DNA of 16,461 nucleotides from DATFGK01 sp046712825 (GTDB taxonomy: Bacteria; Actinomycetota; AC-67): assembly GCA_046712825.1 (NCBI GenBank), contig JBKKCR010000199.1, positions 1 through 16,461 of the forward strand, given 5' to 3'. The position numbers and the translations under genes are program-made. Each line of letters begins with the position of its first letter. Within the stretch, counting starts at the first letter, position 1. Positions 8,075-14,467 of the stretch are shown here, piece after piece. Below the pieces are notes generated by a model, which made no database searches, was not told the origin of the DNA, and saw only the letters and a program-made list of their open reading frames with translations.

Positions 8075-8833
8075 TCAGCTCATGATGGTGCCGCCGTCGA
8101 CGATCAGCACCTGTCCGGTGATAAATGCGGCCTCGTCGCTGCACAGGAACACGAGCGCGCCGGTGAGATCGTCCGGCGTTCCCATCCGCCGCACCGGCTG
8201 CATCCCGATCAGCTGCTCGAGCCGGTTCGCGGGGATGATCGACAGCGTCGAGTCGGTCTCCATGAAGCCCGGCGCGATCGCGTTGACCGTGATCTTGTCG
8301 GGGCCGAGGAACTTCGCGAGCGACCGGGTCAGGCCGATGACGCCTGCCTTGGATACCGCGTAGTGGAGCAGTGAAGGCCCGCCCCAGGCGGCCACGGACG
8401 ATTGGTTCACGATCCTGCCGCCGCCGCGGCTCCGCATCGACGGCACAACGGCCCGCGAGCACAACCACGGTCCGCGGACGTTCACGGCCATCACACGGTC
8501 CCACTCGACCACGTCGACCGCGAACGGGTCGCCGAGCTTGAGCCCGGCGTAGACCGCGGCGTTGTTCACGAGGATGTCGATCCCGCCGAAGGCCTTGGTG
8601 ACGGCCTCGGCCATCTGTTCGGTCGAAGCCTGATCGCCCACGTCGGCGGTAACGGCGACGGCGGATGCGCCCGCCGATCGGATCTCGTCGGCGGCTTTCT
8701 CGGCGCCGTCGGACTGCACGTCGACGGTCGCGACCGAGGCGCCCTCGCCGGCCAGGGCCAGCGCGTACGCCCGGCCGATCCCCTGCGCCGCGCCCGTGAC
8801 GACGGCGACCTTTCCTTCCAGGCGTCCGCCCAC
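8075..8833 (-). CDS. SDR-family oxidoreductase (first gene of operon)
   Basis: The product is 252 residues. The GTG at 8833 is chosen because GAGGAG (plus-strand 8840-8845) lies six bases upstream and no other start precedes the Rossmann fold. Motifs are TGAAQGIG (13-20), NNAA (90-93), Asn118, Ser145/Ser146, Tyr158 and Lys162 (YAVSK), and NAIAPGFMETD after the active site. Asp38 at the end of beta2 (TVDVQ) favours NAD(H). This resembles 3-ketoacyl-ACP reductase/3-hydroxyacyl-CoA dehydrogenase-like SDRs. As the first gene of the seven-gene minus-strand operon it lies next to the divergent control region. It could provide the hydroxyacyl-CoA dehydrogenase step or oxidise a ring alcohol. The specific substrate is unknown. 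Confidence 0.92.
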   Translation of the reverse strand: MGGRLEGKVAVVTGAAQGIGRAYALALAGEGASVATVDVQSDGAEKAADEIRSAGASAVAVTADVGDQASTEQMAEAVTKAFGGIDILVNNAAVYAGLKLGDPFAVDVVEWDRVMAVNVRGPWLCSRAVVPSMRSRGGGRIVNQSSVAAWGGPSLLHYAVSKAGVIGLTRSLAKFLGPDKITVNAIAPGFMETDSTLSIIPANRLEQLIGMQPVRRMGTPDDLTGALVFLCSDEAAFITGQVLIVDGGTIMS

Positions 8834-8839
8834 GACACG

Positions 8840-8845
8840 CTCCTC
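8840..8845 (-). promoter_or_regulatory. Ribosome binding site for the first operon SDR
   Basis: Reads GAGGAG on the minus strand, six bases upstream of the GTG at 8833. It settles the GTG as the start of the operon's first gene. Confidence 0.75.
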
Positions 8846-8869
8846 GGGATGAACTTGACCGGCCCCAGG

Positions 8870-8898
8870 AGTATATTGGTTAAATCATTGTACGAAAA
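8870..8898 (-). promoter_or_regulatory. Putative promoter of the seven-gene catabolic operon
   Basis: On the minus strand, TATACT (8875-8870) is a near-consensus -10. Seventeen bases upstream is TTTTCG (8898-8893), a weak -35. Transcription would begin near 8863 and give a leader of about 30 bases containing the GAGGAG ribosome site. The shared 18-base box (8878-8895) fills the spacer, so a protein bound there would block or adjust this promoter. Inferred from motifs only. Confidence 0.45.
8878..8895 (+). promoter_or_regulatory. Shared 18-base box, copy 1 (putative operator)
   Basis: The plus strand reads GGTTAAATCATTGTACGA. It matches 15 of 18 positions with the box at 14450-14467, including an unbroken ATTGTACGA. 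The core TnGTACnA is symmetric. It lies in the 81-base region between the divergent operon and amidohydrolase genes, downstream of a possible plus-strand -10 (TATATT, 8872-8877) and inside the leftward promoter spacer. A dimeric repressor, for example of the TetR type, is the likeliest reader. No regulator gene of that kind is in the window. Confidence 0.5.
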
Positions 8899-8914
8899 GC
8901 CTAGGGAGCCGGAC

Positions 8915-10033
8915 ATGGCCGACCTCAGAATCATCTCCGCAGACGATCATCTGCAAGAAGCACGCGACCTCTGGGAGAAACGCGTCCCGGCGGCGCTGCG
9001 CGACGAAGCGCCGCACCTGATCGAGCTCCCCGACGGGGGTCACGGCTGGGCGCTGCCGAACGGGACCACCAGGCCGCTGGGTCTCGACGTCATGGCCGGC
9101 CGTAGCTACGAGGATTACAAGGCGTCCGGCGTCGACTGGGACGAGATCCGGCCCGGCTGCTACGACCCGCACGCCCGCCTGTCCGACATGGACATCGACG
9201 GTGTCCACGCGACGGTGCTGTACCCGAACGTCGGCCTGTTCGGCTTCAACGACCTCCGCCACGACCTCGCGATGGCGTGCATCCGCGCCTACAACGACCA
9301 TCTCTCCGAGTTCTGCGCGACCGACGAGAACCGCCTGATCGGCGTCGCGCTGACCCCCGCGCTCGATCCTGAGAGCGCGGTCTCCGAGATCGAGCGCGTC
9401 GGGAAGCTACCCGGCATCCGCGGCGCGCTCCTCCCGGTCTTCCCCGGCGAGAACTCGTGGTGGGGGGACCCCGAGTTCGAGCCGGTGTGGGCCGCCGCGC
9501 AAGCGAACGGCCTGTCGATCTCGTTCCACATCGGGCCGCCGCGCGGCCTCGCCGGCGAGACCGGCAAGGCGCTTCGCTCGCGCCCGGGCGGCACGGAGGC
9601 GGTCATCAACCTCCTCCCGATGAGCACTGCGGAAGCGCTCGCGACGATGCTCTGGTCGGGCGTGTTCGACCGCTACCCCGAACTCAAGGTGATCTCGGTC
9701 GAGAGCGGCATCGGGTGGCTCGGATATTTCCGCGAGCGCGCCGAAGAGGTGTACGAGCGCCACCGCCACTGGGCGCACACCGACCTGAAGGAAGCGCCCG
9801 GTAACTACTTCGGGCGCAACATCTTCGCGACGTTCGAATCCGACGCCGCCGGAGTCCAGATGCGTCATCTGGTCGGCGTCGAGACCATCCTGTGGTCCTC
9901 GGACTACCCCCACTCGGACACGACCTGGCCGCGCTCGCGTGAGAACATCGACAAGCACTTCAAGGACGCGCCCGACGAGGACAAGCGCAAGATCGTGTTC
10001 GACAACGCCGCCCGGGTGTACGGCATCTCCTAA
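8915..10033 (+). CDS. Amidohydrolase-2 family metal-dependent hydrolase/decarboxylase
   Basis: The product is 372 residues. The ATG at 8915 has AGGGAG six bases upstream (8903-8908). The TIM-barrel amidohydrolase_2 family (ACMSD-like) is recognised by the N-terminal ISADDH (Asp10, Asp11, His12), FHIG after a central strand (His205), SVESGIGW (Glu263) and the late SSDYPHSDTTWP (Asp330, His333). These supply the metal ligands and catalytic Asp. The first metal motif is DDH followed by LQE rather than the HxH of canonical members; actinobacterial relatives usually show DDHxxEP. Members hydrolyse or decarboxylate ring carboxylates and C-C or C-N bonds, so ring opening or decarboxylation of a catabolic intermediate is plausible. 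It is divergent from the seven-gene operon and shares its control region. It is followed after one base by an alpha/beta hydrolase. Confidence 0.9.
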   Translation: MADLRIISADDHLQEARDLWEKRVPAALRDEAPHLIELPDGGHGWALPNGTTRPLGLDVMAGRSYEDYKASGVDWDEIRPGCYDPHARLSDMDIDGVHATVLYPNVGLFGFNDLRHDLAMACIRAYNDHLSEFCATDENRLIGVALTPALDPESAVSEIERVGKLPGIRGALLPVFPGENSWWGDPEFEPVWAAAQANGLSISFHIGPPRGLAGETGKALRSRPGGTEAVINLLPMSTAEALATMLWSGVFDRYPELKVISVESGIGWLGYFRERAEEVYERHRHWAHTDLKEAPGNYFGRNIFATFESDAAGVQMRHLVGVETILWSSDYPHSDTTWPRSRENIDKHFKDAPDEDKRKIVFDNAARVYGIS

Positions 10034-10034
10034 C

Positions 10035-10832
10035 GTGCCGTTCGCGGAGGTCGACGACGGCGTCGAGCTCTTCTACACCGAGCACGGCGCCGGGCCGCCC
10101 GTCCTGGCGATCCACGGGTGGTCGTGCGATTCGCACGACTGGATGTGGCAGATCCCCGTGCTCGAGCCGGACCACCGCGTTATCGCACCCGACCTGCGCG
10201 GCCACGGCCGGTCGAGCGTTCCCGCCGACGGCTACACCCCACCGAGCTTCGCCGCCGACCTCGCACGCCTGCTCGAGCGGCTCGACGTCGGGCCGGTCGT
10301 CGCGTTGGGCCATTCGCTCGGCACCGTCGTCGCGTGCACGCTCGCCGTCGAGCGTCCCGAGCTCGTCTCAGCGTTGATCCTGTCCGACCCCGTCTACGGC
10401 CTCCCGCTGGAGCTCATGCCGATGCTCGAAGCGAGCGTGACCGCCTTCGAGCAGGCCGACCCGGTGGCCGTGGCTCAAGCCGCGTTCACGCTCTTCTACA
10501 CGCCGGAGACCCCGGCGCATCTGCCGGTGTGGCATCAGCGACGTCTTGCCGGCACGCCGCCGCACGTGATCGCCCAGTCGCTGATCAACCTCTACACCGG
10601 GCCCGACGCCTGGGCGGTCGGGGCGGCTACGAGTGAGTACCTCGCGCGCCGGCGGGTGCCGGTTCTCGCGTTCTACGCCGAGGAATCACGTGCGGCCGTC
10701 GAGCGCGCGGCGCTCCCGGACGACGGGCTCAGCCGGGTCGAAGTCTGGCCGGGCGCCGGACACTTCCTTCATCAGGAGCGCCCGGAGCAGTTCAACGAGA
10801 TCGTTACGACGTGGCTCGGCAGCCTTCGGTAG
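10035..10832 (+). CDS. Alpha/beta hydrolase
   Basis: The product is 265 residues from a GTG at 10035, one base after the amidohydrolase stop. An in-frame upstream ATG (9939) lies inside the amidohydrolase gene and gives an arginine/serine-rich shadow, so it is rejected. The fold is shown by the oxyanion-hole HGWSCDSHDW (27-36), PDLRGHGRS (52-60), the nucleophile elbow GHSLG (92-96, Ser94) and the late GAGHFLHQERP (His243). The acid normally found after strand beta7 as Asp appears as AFYAEES, so Glu216 or Glu217 may serve. The length and lack of a signal peptide suggest a cytoplasmic esterase, epoxide hydrolase-like or C-C bond (meta-cleavage) hydrolase. Cotranscription with the amidohydrolase favours consecutive hydrolytic steps. 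The substrate is unknown. Confidence 0.9.
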   Translation: MPFAEVDDGVELFYTEHGAGPPVLAIHGWSCDSHDWMWQIPVLEPDHRVIAPDLRGHGRSSVPADGYTPPSFAADLARLLERLDVGPVVALGHSLGTVVACTLAVERPELVSALILSDPVYGLPLELMPMLEASVTAFEQADPVAVAQAAFTLFYTPETPAHLPVWHQRRLAGTPPHVIAQSLINLYTGPDAWAVGAATSEYLARRRVPVLAFYAEESRAAVERAALPDDGLSRVEVWPGAGHFLHQERPEQFNEIVTTWLGSLR

Positions 10833-10834
10833 CG

Positions 10835-10863
10835 TGCCACATTTTATGCTACGATATGTGGCA
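10835..10863 (+). promoter_or_regulatory. Toxin-antitoxin operator/promoter with inverted repeat
   Basis: A perfect 8-base inverted repeat, TGCCACAT (10835-10842) and ATGTGGCA (10856-10863), is separated by 13 bases. Between the arms lies TACGAT (10850-10855), a TANNNT-type -10. The right arm reaches the A of the antitoxin ATG. Transcription starting about seven bases after TACGAT would begin at or next to the ATG, and no Shine-Dalgarno is present, so a leaderless mRNA is likely. A ribbon-helix-helix antitoxin binding the repeat would autorepress the pair. Confidence 0.65.
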
Positions 10864-11141
10864 TGGCGCGGATACGGATCTCAACGACCGTCGACGAAGC
10901 CAGGCTGGCGAAGAGTCGTCGTCTTCTCGATGCGCCGGATAGCCAGCTCTTGGATCGAGCGCTCCAGGCTTTGATCGACGAGCTCGAGGGTGTGGCGGAG
11001 ATCCGCGCCCTCGAAGCGGCTCCATACGAGGACGACCCCGACCTCGCGTGGGAGGTCTCGGAAGGACCCCCACTTCCTTATGACGGTGCGGTTCCGAAGG
11101 AAGTCCTTTCGAAGGCTCGAGCGAGACGACGACGCCGGTGA
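10863..11141 (+). CDS. MazE/RHH-type antitoxin
   Basis: The product is 92 residues. The N-terminal half is a ribbon-helix-helix DNA-binding domain: strand RIRISTTVDE, then helices around 12-22 and 27-45. The C-terminal part is acidic and proline-containing (PYEDDPDLAWEVSEGPPLPYDGAVPKEV). This is the toxin-wrapping tail common in actinobacterial MazE antitoxins. It ends in a basic RARRRRR. The stop overlaps the toxin GTG in GTGA. The strong inverted repeat over its start codon fits autoregulation. It would neutralise the adjacent MazF-type RNase by occupying its active groove. Identification rests on fold pattern, size and partner. Confidence 0.82.
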   Translation: MARIRISTTVDEARLAKSRRLLDAPDSQLLDRALQALIDELEGVAEIRALEAAPYEDDPDLAWEVSEGPPLPYDGAVPKEVLSKARARRRRR

Positions 11142-11455
11142 AGGGGCTGGGTCACGGTCAGGTTTGGTGGGCGGATCTCGACAAGGTCCGGCCGGTGGTG
11201 GTTCTCACCCGCGCCCGTGTCGCGCCCCGCCTGCATCGCGTCCTGATAGCGCCGGTCACCACGAGCACGCGAGGCATCCCGACCGAGGTTCCGCTTGGGA
11301 AGGACGAAGGCGTGAGGCCGGGATCGGTTGCGAGCCTCGACAACGCTCATCTCCTTCCGGTCGATCGGCTGATCGCGCTCGCCGGGAGGATCGACCCGAC
11401 CAGATGGCACGAGTTCTGCGATGCCATGGGCAAGGTCATGAGCTGCCAGCCGTGA
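11138..11455 (+). CDS. MazF/PemK-type endoribonuclease toxin
   Basis: The product is 105 residues, starting at a GTG that overlaps the antitoxin stop by four bases. The PemK/MazF fold is shown by GHGQVWWADLDKVRPVVVLT (5-24, with Arg18-Pro19), LIAPVTTSTRGIPTEVPLG (36-54, conserved Thr41/Thr42) and SVASLDNAHLLPVDRL. The beta1-beta2 loop is short: the usual PxxGSE stretch is reduced to DKV before RP, as in several mycobacterial MazF proteins. The product would cleave mRNA or tRNA at short sequences when freed from antitoxin. The likely catalytic Arg and Thr are present, so the toxin looks intact. The stop overlaps a possible GTG start of the next gene. Confidence 0.88.
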   Translation: MKGLGHGQVWWADLDKVRPVVVLTRARVAPRLHRVLIAPVTTSTRGIPTEVPLGKDEGVRPGSVASLDNAHLLPVDRLIALAGRIDPTRWHEFCDAMGKVMSCQP

Positions 11456-11474
11456 CGTATCCCCTTACCTGGGG

Positions 11475-11486
11475 GCATCATGATGC
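11475..11486. promoter_or_regulatory. 12-base perfect palindrome before the cyclase-STAND gene
   Basis: GCATCATGATGC is perfectly symmetric and ends one base before the GTG at 11488. It is preceded by CCCC-TTACCT-GGGG (11461-11474), able to form a small hairpin. If the gene starts at 11488 this is a non-coding 32-base gap and the palindrome could be an operator. If it starts at 11452 the stretch is coding. Confidence 0.35.
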
Positions 11487-11487
11487 T

Positions 11488-13929
11488 GTGCGGCGCGATC
11501 TCCCGTCCGGAACCGTCACCTTCCTCTTCACCGACATCGAAGGCTCGACCAAGCTCCTGCACGAGCTGGGAGCCGGGGCTTATGTGGGAGCGCTCGCCGA
11601 GCACCGCCGGCTTCTGAGAGACGTCTTCGCCCGGCACGGCGGCATCGAGGTCGATACGCAAGGCGACGCGTTCTTCTATGCCTTCCCGACCGGGGCGGGC
11701 GCGATCGATGCGGCGCGGGAAGCGCAACAGGGGCTTGCCTCGGGCCCGATCCGCGTGCGTATGGGCGTCCACACGGGGGCGCCTCACCTTTCCGACGAGG
11801 GTTATGTGGGGCAGGACGTGCACCTAGGGGCCCGCATCGCAGCGGCTGGACACGGCGGCCAGGTGCTGCTCTCGAAACAGACGAGCGAGCTCGCCGACGT
11901 CGACGTGATGGATCTCGGCGAGCATCGTCTGAAGGACTTCGATTCCCCTGTCTGGATCTATCAGCTCGGGAAGGTGCGTTTCCCGCCGCTCAAGACGATC
12001 TCGAACACCAATCTCCCGCATCCCGCGAGCTCCTTCGTCGGCAGAGAGCGGGAGCGCTCCGAGATCGTCTCGCGGTTGGGGGACGGCGCGCGTCTGCTGA
12101 CCTTGACGGGGCCCGGCGGGTCGGGCAAGACGCGGCTGGCGATCGAAGCAGCGACCGAGCTGGTGGCCGCCTTCCGCAACGGCGTGTTCTGGGTCGGCCT
12201 CGCGACGCTCAGAGATCCGGCGCTGGTCGAAGACACGATCGCGCAGACGCTCGGCGCCAAAGACGGCTTGGAGGCACACATCGGTGAGCGCGAGCTGTTG
12301 CTGCTTCTCGACAATCTCGAGCAGGTCATCGATGCAGCTCCGGCGCTGTCTTCGCTCGTCGAGTCCTGCCCGAACCTCAAGCTCCTGGTGACCAGCCGCG
12401 AGCTCCTGCGCGTGCAGGGTGAGGTCGAGTACGCGGTGCCGCCGCTTGCCGAGACCGAAGCCCTGGAGCTCTTCTGCATCCGTTCCCAGCTCGAGCCCGA
12501 CGAGACGATCGCGGAGCTCTGCCGGCGTCTCGACAGCTTGCCCTTGGCGGTCGAGTTGGCTGCGGCTCGCACGAGCGTCCTGTCACCCGCGCAGATCTTG
12601 GAGCGTCTTTCGCAGCGCCTCGACTTGCTGAAGGGCGGCCGCGACGCAGATCCCCGGCAGGCGACGCTGCGGGCGACGATCGCGTGGAGTTACGAGCTGC
12701 TGACGACCGTGGAGCAGCGCCTATTCGAGCGCCTCGCCGTCTTCGCCGGGTGCGCTTTGGGATCTGCGGAGGCCGTTGCAGGGGCCGACCTCGACACACT
12801 CCAGTCGCTCGTGGACAAGAGCCTCGTCCGTCACACGGAGGATCGCTTCTGGATGCTGGAGACGATCCGCGAGTACGCGGTCGAGCGGCTCGAGGACTCG
12901 GGCGCGGCCGAAGAGATGCAACGCCGCCACGCCGAGCACTTCTTGGCGCTTGCGGAGAAGACGGAGCCTCACCTGCTCGAGGAGTCCAGGGAATGGCTCG
13001 ATCCGCTGGCGCGTGAGCACGACAACCTCCGAACCGCTCTGGACCGGCTGGAGGCCTCAGGCGAGAGCGAGCTTGTCTTGCGATTGGCGGGCGCATCGTC
13101 GGGGTTCTGGGAGTTGAGGGGTCACGTGGCGGAAGGCCGGCGTCGTCTCGAAAGCGCGCTGCGCGCCGGCGACCGGCCGACGGCGGCCCGCGCGAAGGCT
13201 CTCAACGGAGCTGCAGCCCTGGCGGCGGCGGGTGGAGATTTTGAAACGGCAAGGCTTCGTGCCGAGCAAGGGCTCGCGCTCAATCGCACGCTCGGGGATG
13301 AACGGGGCACCGCCACCGCCTTGTGGATGCTCGGCTTCGCGCTCGGCGACGCCGGCGAGTGGGAAGGATCCCGGCAGCTTCTCGAGGAGAGCGTCGAGCT
13401 GTTCCGCAAACTCGGCGACCAGCACGCCACCATGTGGCTCGCTCGCAGCCTTGCATGGACGTACTTCAACCTCGGCGAGCGGGAACGTGCTCGCACACTG
13501 TACGAGGATGCCCTCCGTCGGGCACGTGCGCTTCGGAATGAGAGCGCCATGGCGGCGTTGCTTGGTGCGCTGGCGATGATCGCCACCGAGGACGGCCGGG
13601 TCGAAGACGCCTTCTCGATGCTGAAGGAAAGCATTCCGCTTTCCCGTGGCCTCGGGAGTGCTCTCGACCTCGCGGCGATCCTCTGTCACGTCGCTGAAGC
13701 CCTCGCCGTTGCGGGACGAGCGGAGATAGCCACTCTCCTCGTCTCCTGCTCGGAACTTGTGTTCGAGGAGATCGGCGCCAATGTGCTCTGGGTCGCGAGG
13801 ATGAACGAACGGACGCTCGCCACCACCCGCACACAACTCGCCGAAGCCGCTTTCGCGGACGCATCGGAGCGAGGCCGGGCGCTGACGCTCGACCAAGCTT
13901 GCGAGCTCGCCCTCGAAGCTCTCGACTAG
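11488..13929 (+). CDS. Class III nucleotide cyclase-STAND ATPase-TPR protein
   Basis: The product is 813 residues from the GTG at 11488, chosen because relatives typically begin just before LPSGTVTFLFTDIEGST. A GTG at 11452, overlapping the MazF stop, would add 12 residues. The cyclase homology domain covers about 5-160, with metal-binding Asp16 (FTDIEGST) and Asp60 (DTQGDAFF). The NB-ARC/AAA-type ATPase covers about 180-470, with Walker A GPGGSGKT (208-215), Walker B LLLLLDNLEQ (270-279) and sensor VTSRELL (301-307). A helical TPR region follows (about 520-780, e.g. GERERARTLYEDALRRARAL). In the cyclase domain the substrate Lys of KTxGD is Asp56 and the VNxAAR Asn is His112, while Arg116 is kept, so nucleotide specificity or activity is uncertain. 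The layout suggests a ligand-gated signalling switch in the cytoplasm. It follows the toxin gene by 32 bases and may be in the same transcript. Confidence 0.88.
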   Translation: MRRDLPSGTVTFLFTDIEGSTKLLHELGAGAYVGALAEHRRLLRDVFARHGGIEVDTQGDAFFYAFPTGAGAIDAAREAQQGLASGPIRVRMGVHTGAPHLSDEGYVGQDVHLGARIAAAGHGGQVLLSKQTSELADVDVMDLGEHRLKDFDSPVWIYQLGKVRFPPLKTISNTNLPHPASSFVGRERERSEIVSRLGDGARLLTLTGPGGSGKTRLAIEAATELVAAFRNGVFWVGLATLRDPALVEDTIAQTLGAKDGLEAHIGERELLLLLDNLEQVIDAAPALSSLVESCPNLKLLVTSRELLRVQGEVEYAVPPLAETEALELFCIRSQLEPDETIAELCRRLDSLPLAVELAAARTSVLSPAQILERLSQRLDLLKGGRDADPRQATLRATIAWSYELLTTVEQRLFERLAVFAGCALGSAEAVAGADLDTLQSLVDKSLVRHTEDRFWMLETIREYAVERLEDSGAAEEMQRRHAEHFLALAEKTEPHLLEESREWLDPLAREHDNLRTALDRLEASGESELVLRLAGASSGFWELRGHVAEGRRRLESALRAGDRPTAARAKALNGAAALAAAGGDFETARLRAEQGLALNRTLGDERGTATALWMLGFALGDAGEWEGSRQLLEESVELFRKLGDQHATMWLARSLAWTYFNLGERERARTLYEDALRRARALRNESAMAALLGALAMIATEDGRVEDAFSMLKESIPLSRGLGSALDLAAILCHVAEALAVAGRAEIATLLVSCSELVFEEIGANVLWVARMNERTLATTRTQLAEAAFADASERGRALTLDQACELALEALD

Positions 13930-13944
13930 CGCCCCCTGGTGCCG

Positions 13945-13964
13945 CGTTCCGACTTTCGGGAACG
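13945..13964. terminator. Weak hairpin between convergent genes
   Basis: CGTTCC (13945-13950) and GGAACG (13959-13964) can pair around an 8-base loop in the 40-base gap between the converging cyclase and SRPBCC genes. There is no T-run, so it may be only a weak bidirectional terminator. A second, smaller AGCC/GGCT pairing follows directly. Confidence 0.35.
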
Positions 13965-13969
13965 AGCCC

Positions 13970-14413
13970 TCAAGGCTTCTCGGCGGCGCGTGCGATCCGG
14001 TCGAGCGTTGTTCGCATCCCGATCGTGAGACGGTCGGGCCGCTTCATCAGACGTTCAAGCCCGAGGATCCATCGCGGGGTGTCGACGGTCTCGTAGGTCT
14101 CCGTTATCCGGGTCCCGGAGCCGTTCGCCTCCAGCCGGTACGTCCACCGGGTCGTCGCACCGGTCCAGTGCCGGGCCAGGAAGGCGAACTCCCGGCCGGG
14201 TTCGAGGCCGACGACCTCGCTCACCGTGGACCAGCGGAGTGGACCCCATCGGTTGTGGCCCCTGAACCGCGCGCCGATCGCAGGGCCTGGGCCGTCGAGC
14301 CACTCGCAGCCGTGGCACTCGGGGCTCCACTCTCCCATGCGCGTGACGTCGGTGAGCAGCGCCCAGATCGCTTCGGCGCTTGCGCCGGTTTCGGCTGTTA
14401 CGGAGCCGTTCAA
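13970..14413 (-). CDS. SRPBCC (START-like) family protein
   Basis: The product is 147 residues. The TTG at 14413 is chosen because GAGGA lies eight bases upstream (plus-strand 14422-14426) and the domain begins immediately (VTAETGASAEAIWALLTDVTRMGEWSPE). The pattern is that of the polyketide cyclase/dehydrase SRPBCC fold: N-terminal strand and helix with a WALLTD...GEWSPE motif, a run of beta strands (GARFRGHNRWGPLRWSTVSEV, REFAFLARHW, TTRWTYRLEA, GTRITETYE), and a long C-terminal helix (PDRLTIGMRTTLDRIARAAEK). The fold binds hydrophobic ligands such as sterols and polyketides. No catalytic residues can be assigned. It is divergent from the second P450 and shares its control region, which suggests ligand carriage or a minor catalytic role in the same pathway. 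Confidence 0.85.
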   Translation of the reverse strand: MNGSVTAETGASAEAIWALLTDVTRMGEWSPECHGCEWLDGPGPAIGARFRGHNRWGPLRWSTVSEVVGLEPGREFAFLARHWTGATTRWTYRLEANGSGTRITETYETVDTPRWILGLERLMKRPDRLTIGMRTTLDRIARAAEKP

Positions 14414-14421
14414 GCGGTCGA

Positions 14422-14426
14422 TCCTC
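14422..14426 (-). promoter_or_regulatory. Ribosome binding site for the SRPBCC gene
   Basis: Reads GAGGA on the minus strand, eight bases before the TTG at 14413, supporting that unusual start. Confidence 0.6.
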
Positions 14427-14449
14427 GACGGGGAGGGGTTTCGGTAATC

Positions 14450-14467
14450 GGCTAACTTATTGTACGA
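14450..14467 (+). promoter_or_regulatory. Shared 18-base box, copy 2 (putative operator)
   Basis: The plus strand reads GGCTAACTTATTGTACGA, 15/18 identical to 8878-8895. Around its core, TATTGTACGATA (14458-14469) is a palindrome with one mismatched pair. It overlaps the minus-strand -10 TACAAT and the plus-strand TACGAT (14463-14468, a possible -10 for the P450). A bound protein would therefore affect both divergent genes. Confidence 0.5.

Noticed and set aside
7278..8833. Possible recent tandem duplication of the two SDR genes
   Set aside because: Outside shared family motifs the two proteins differ throughout, including cofactor-region and active-site neighbours, so they are old paralogues or separately acquired.
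10990..11451. N-terminal extension of the cyclase-STAND protein through the toxin-antitoxin genes
   Set aside because: It is a frame shadow of MazE/MazF; the cyclase domain begins only after 11488.
12377..13096. Minus-strand open frame opposite the STAND domain
   Set aside because: Arg/Pro/Ala-rich translation without motifs; the opposite strand carries Walker motifs and continuous homology.
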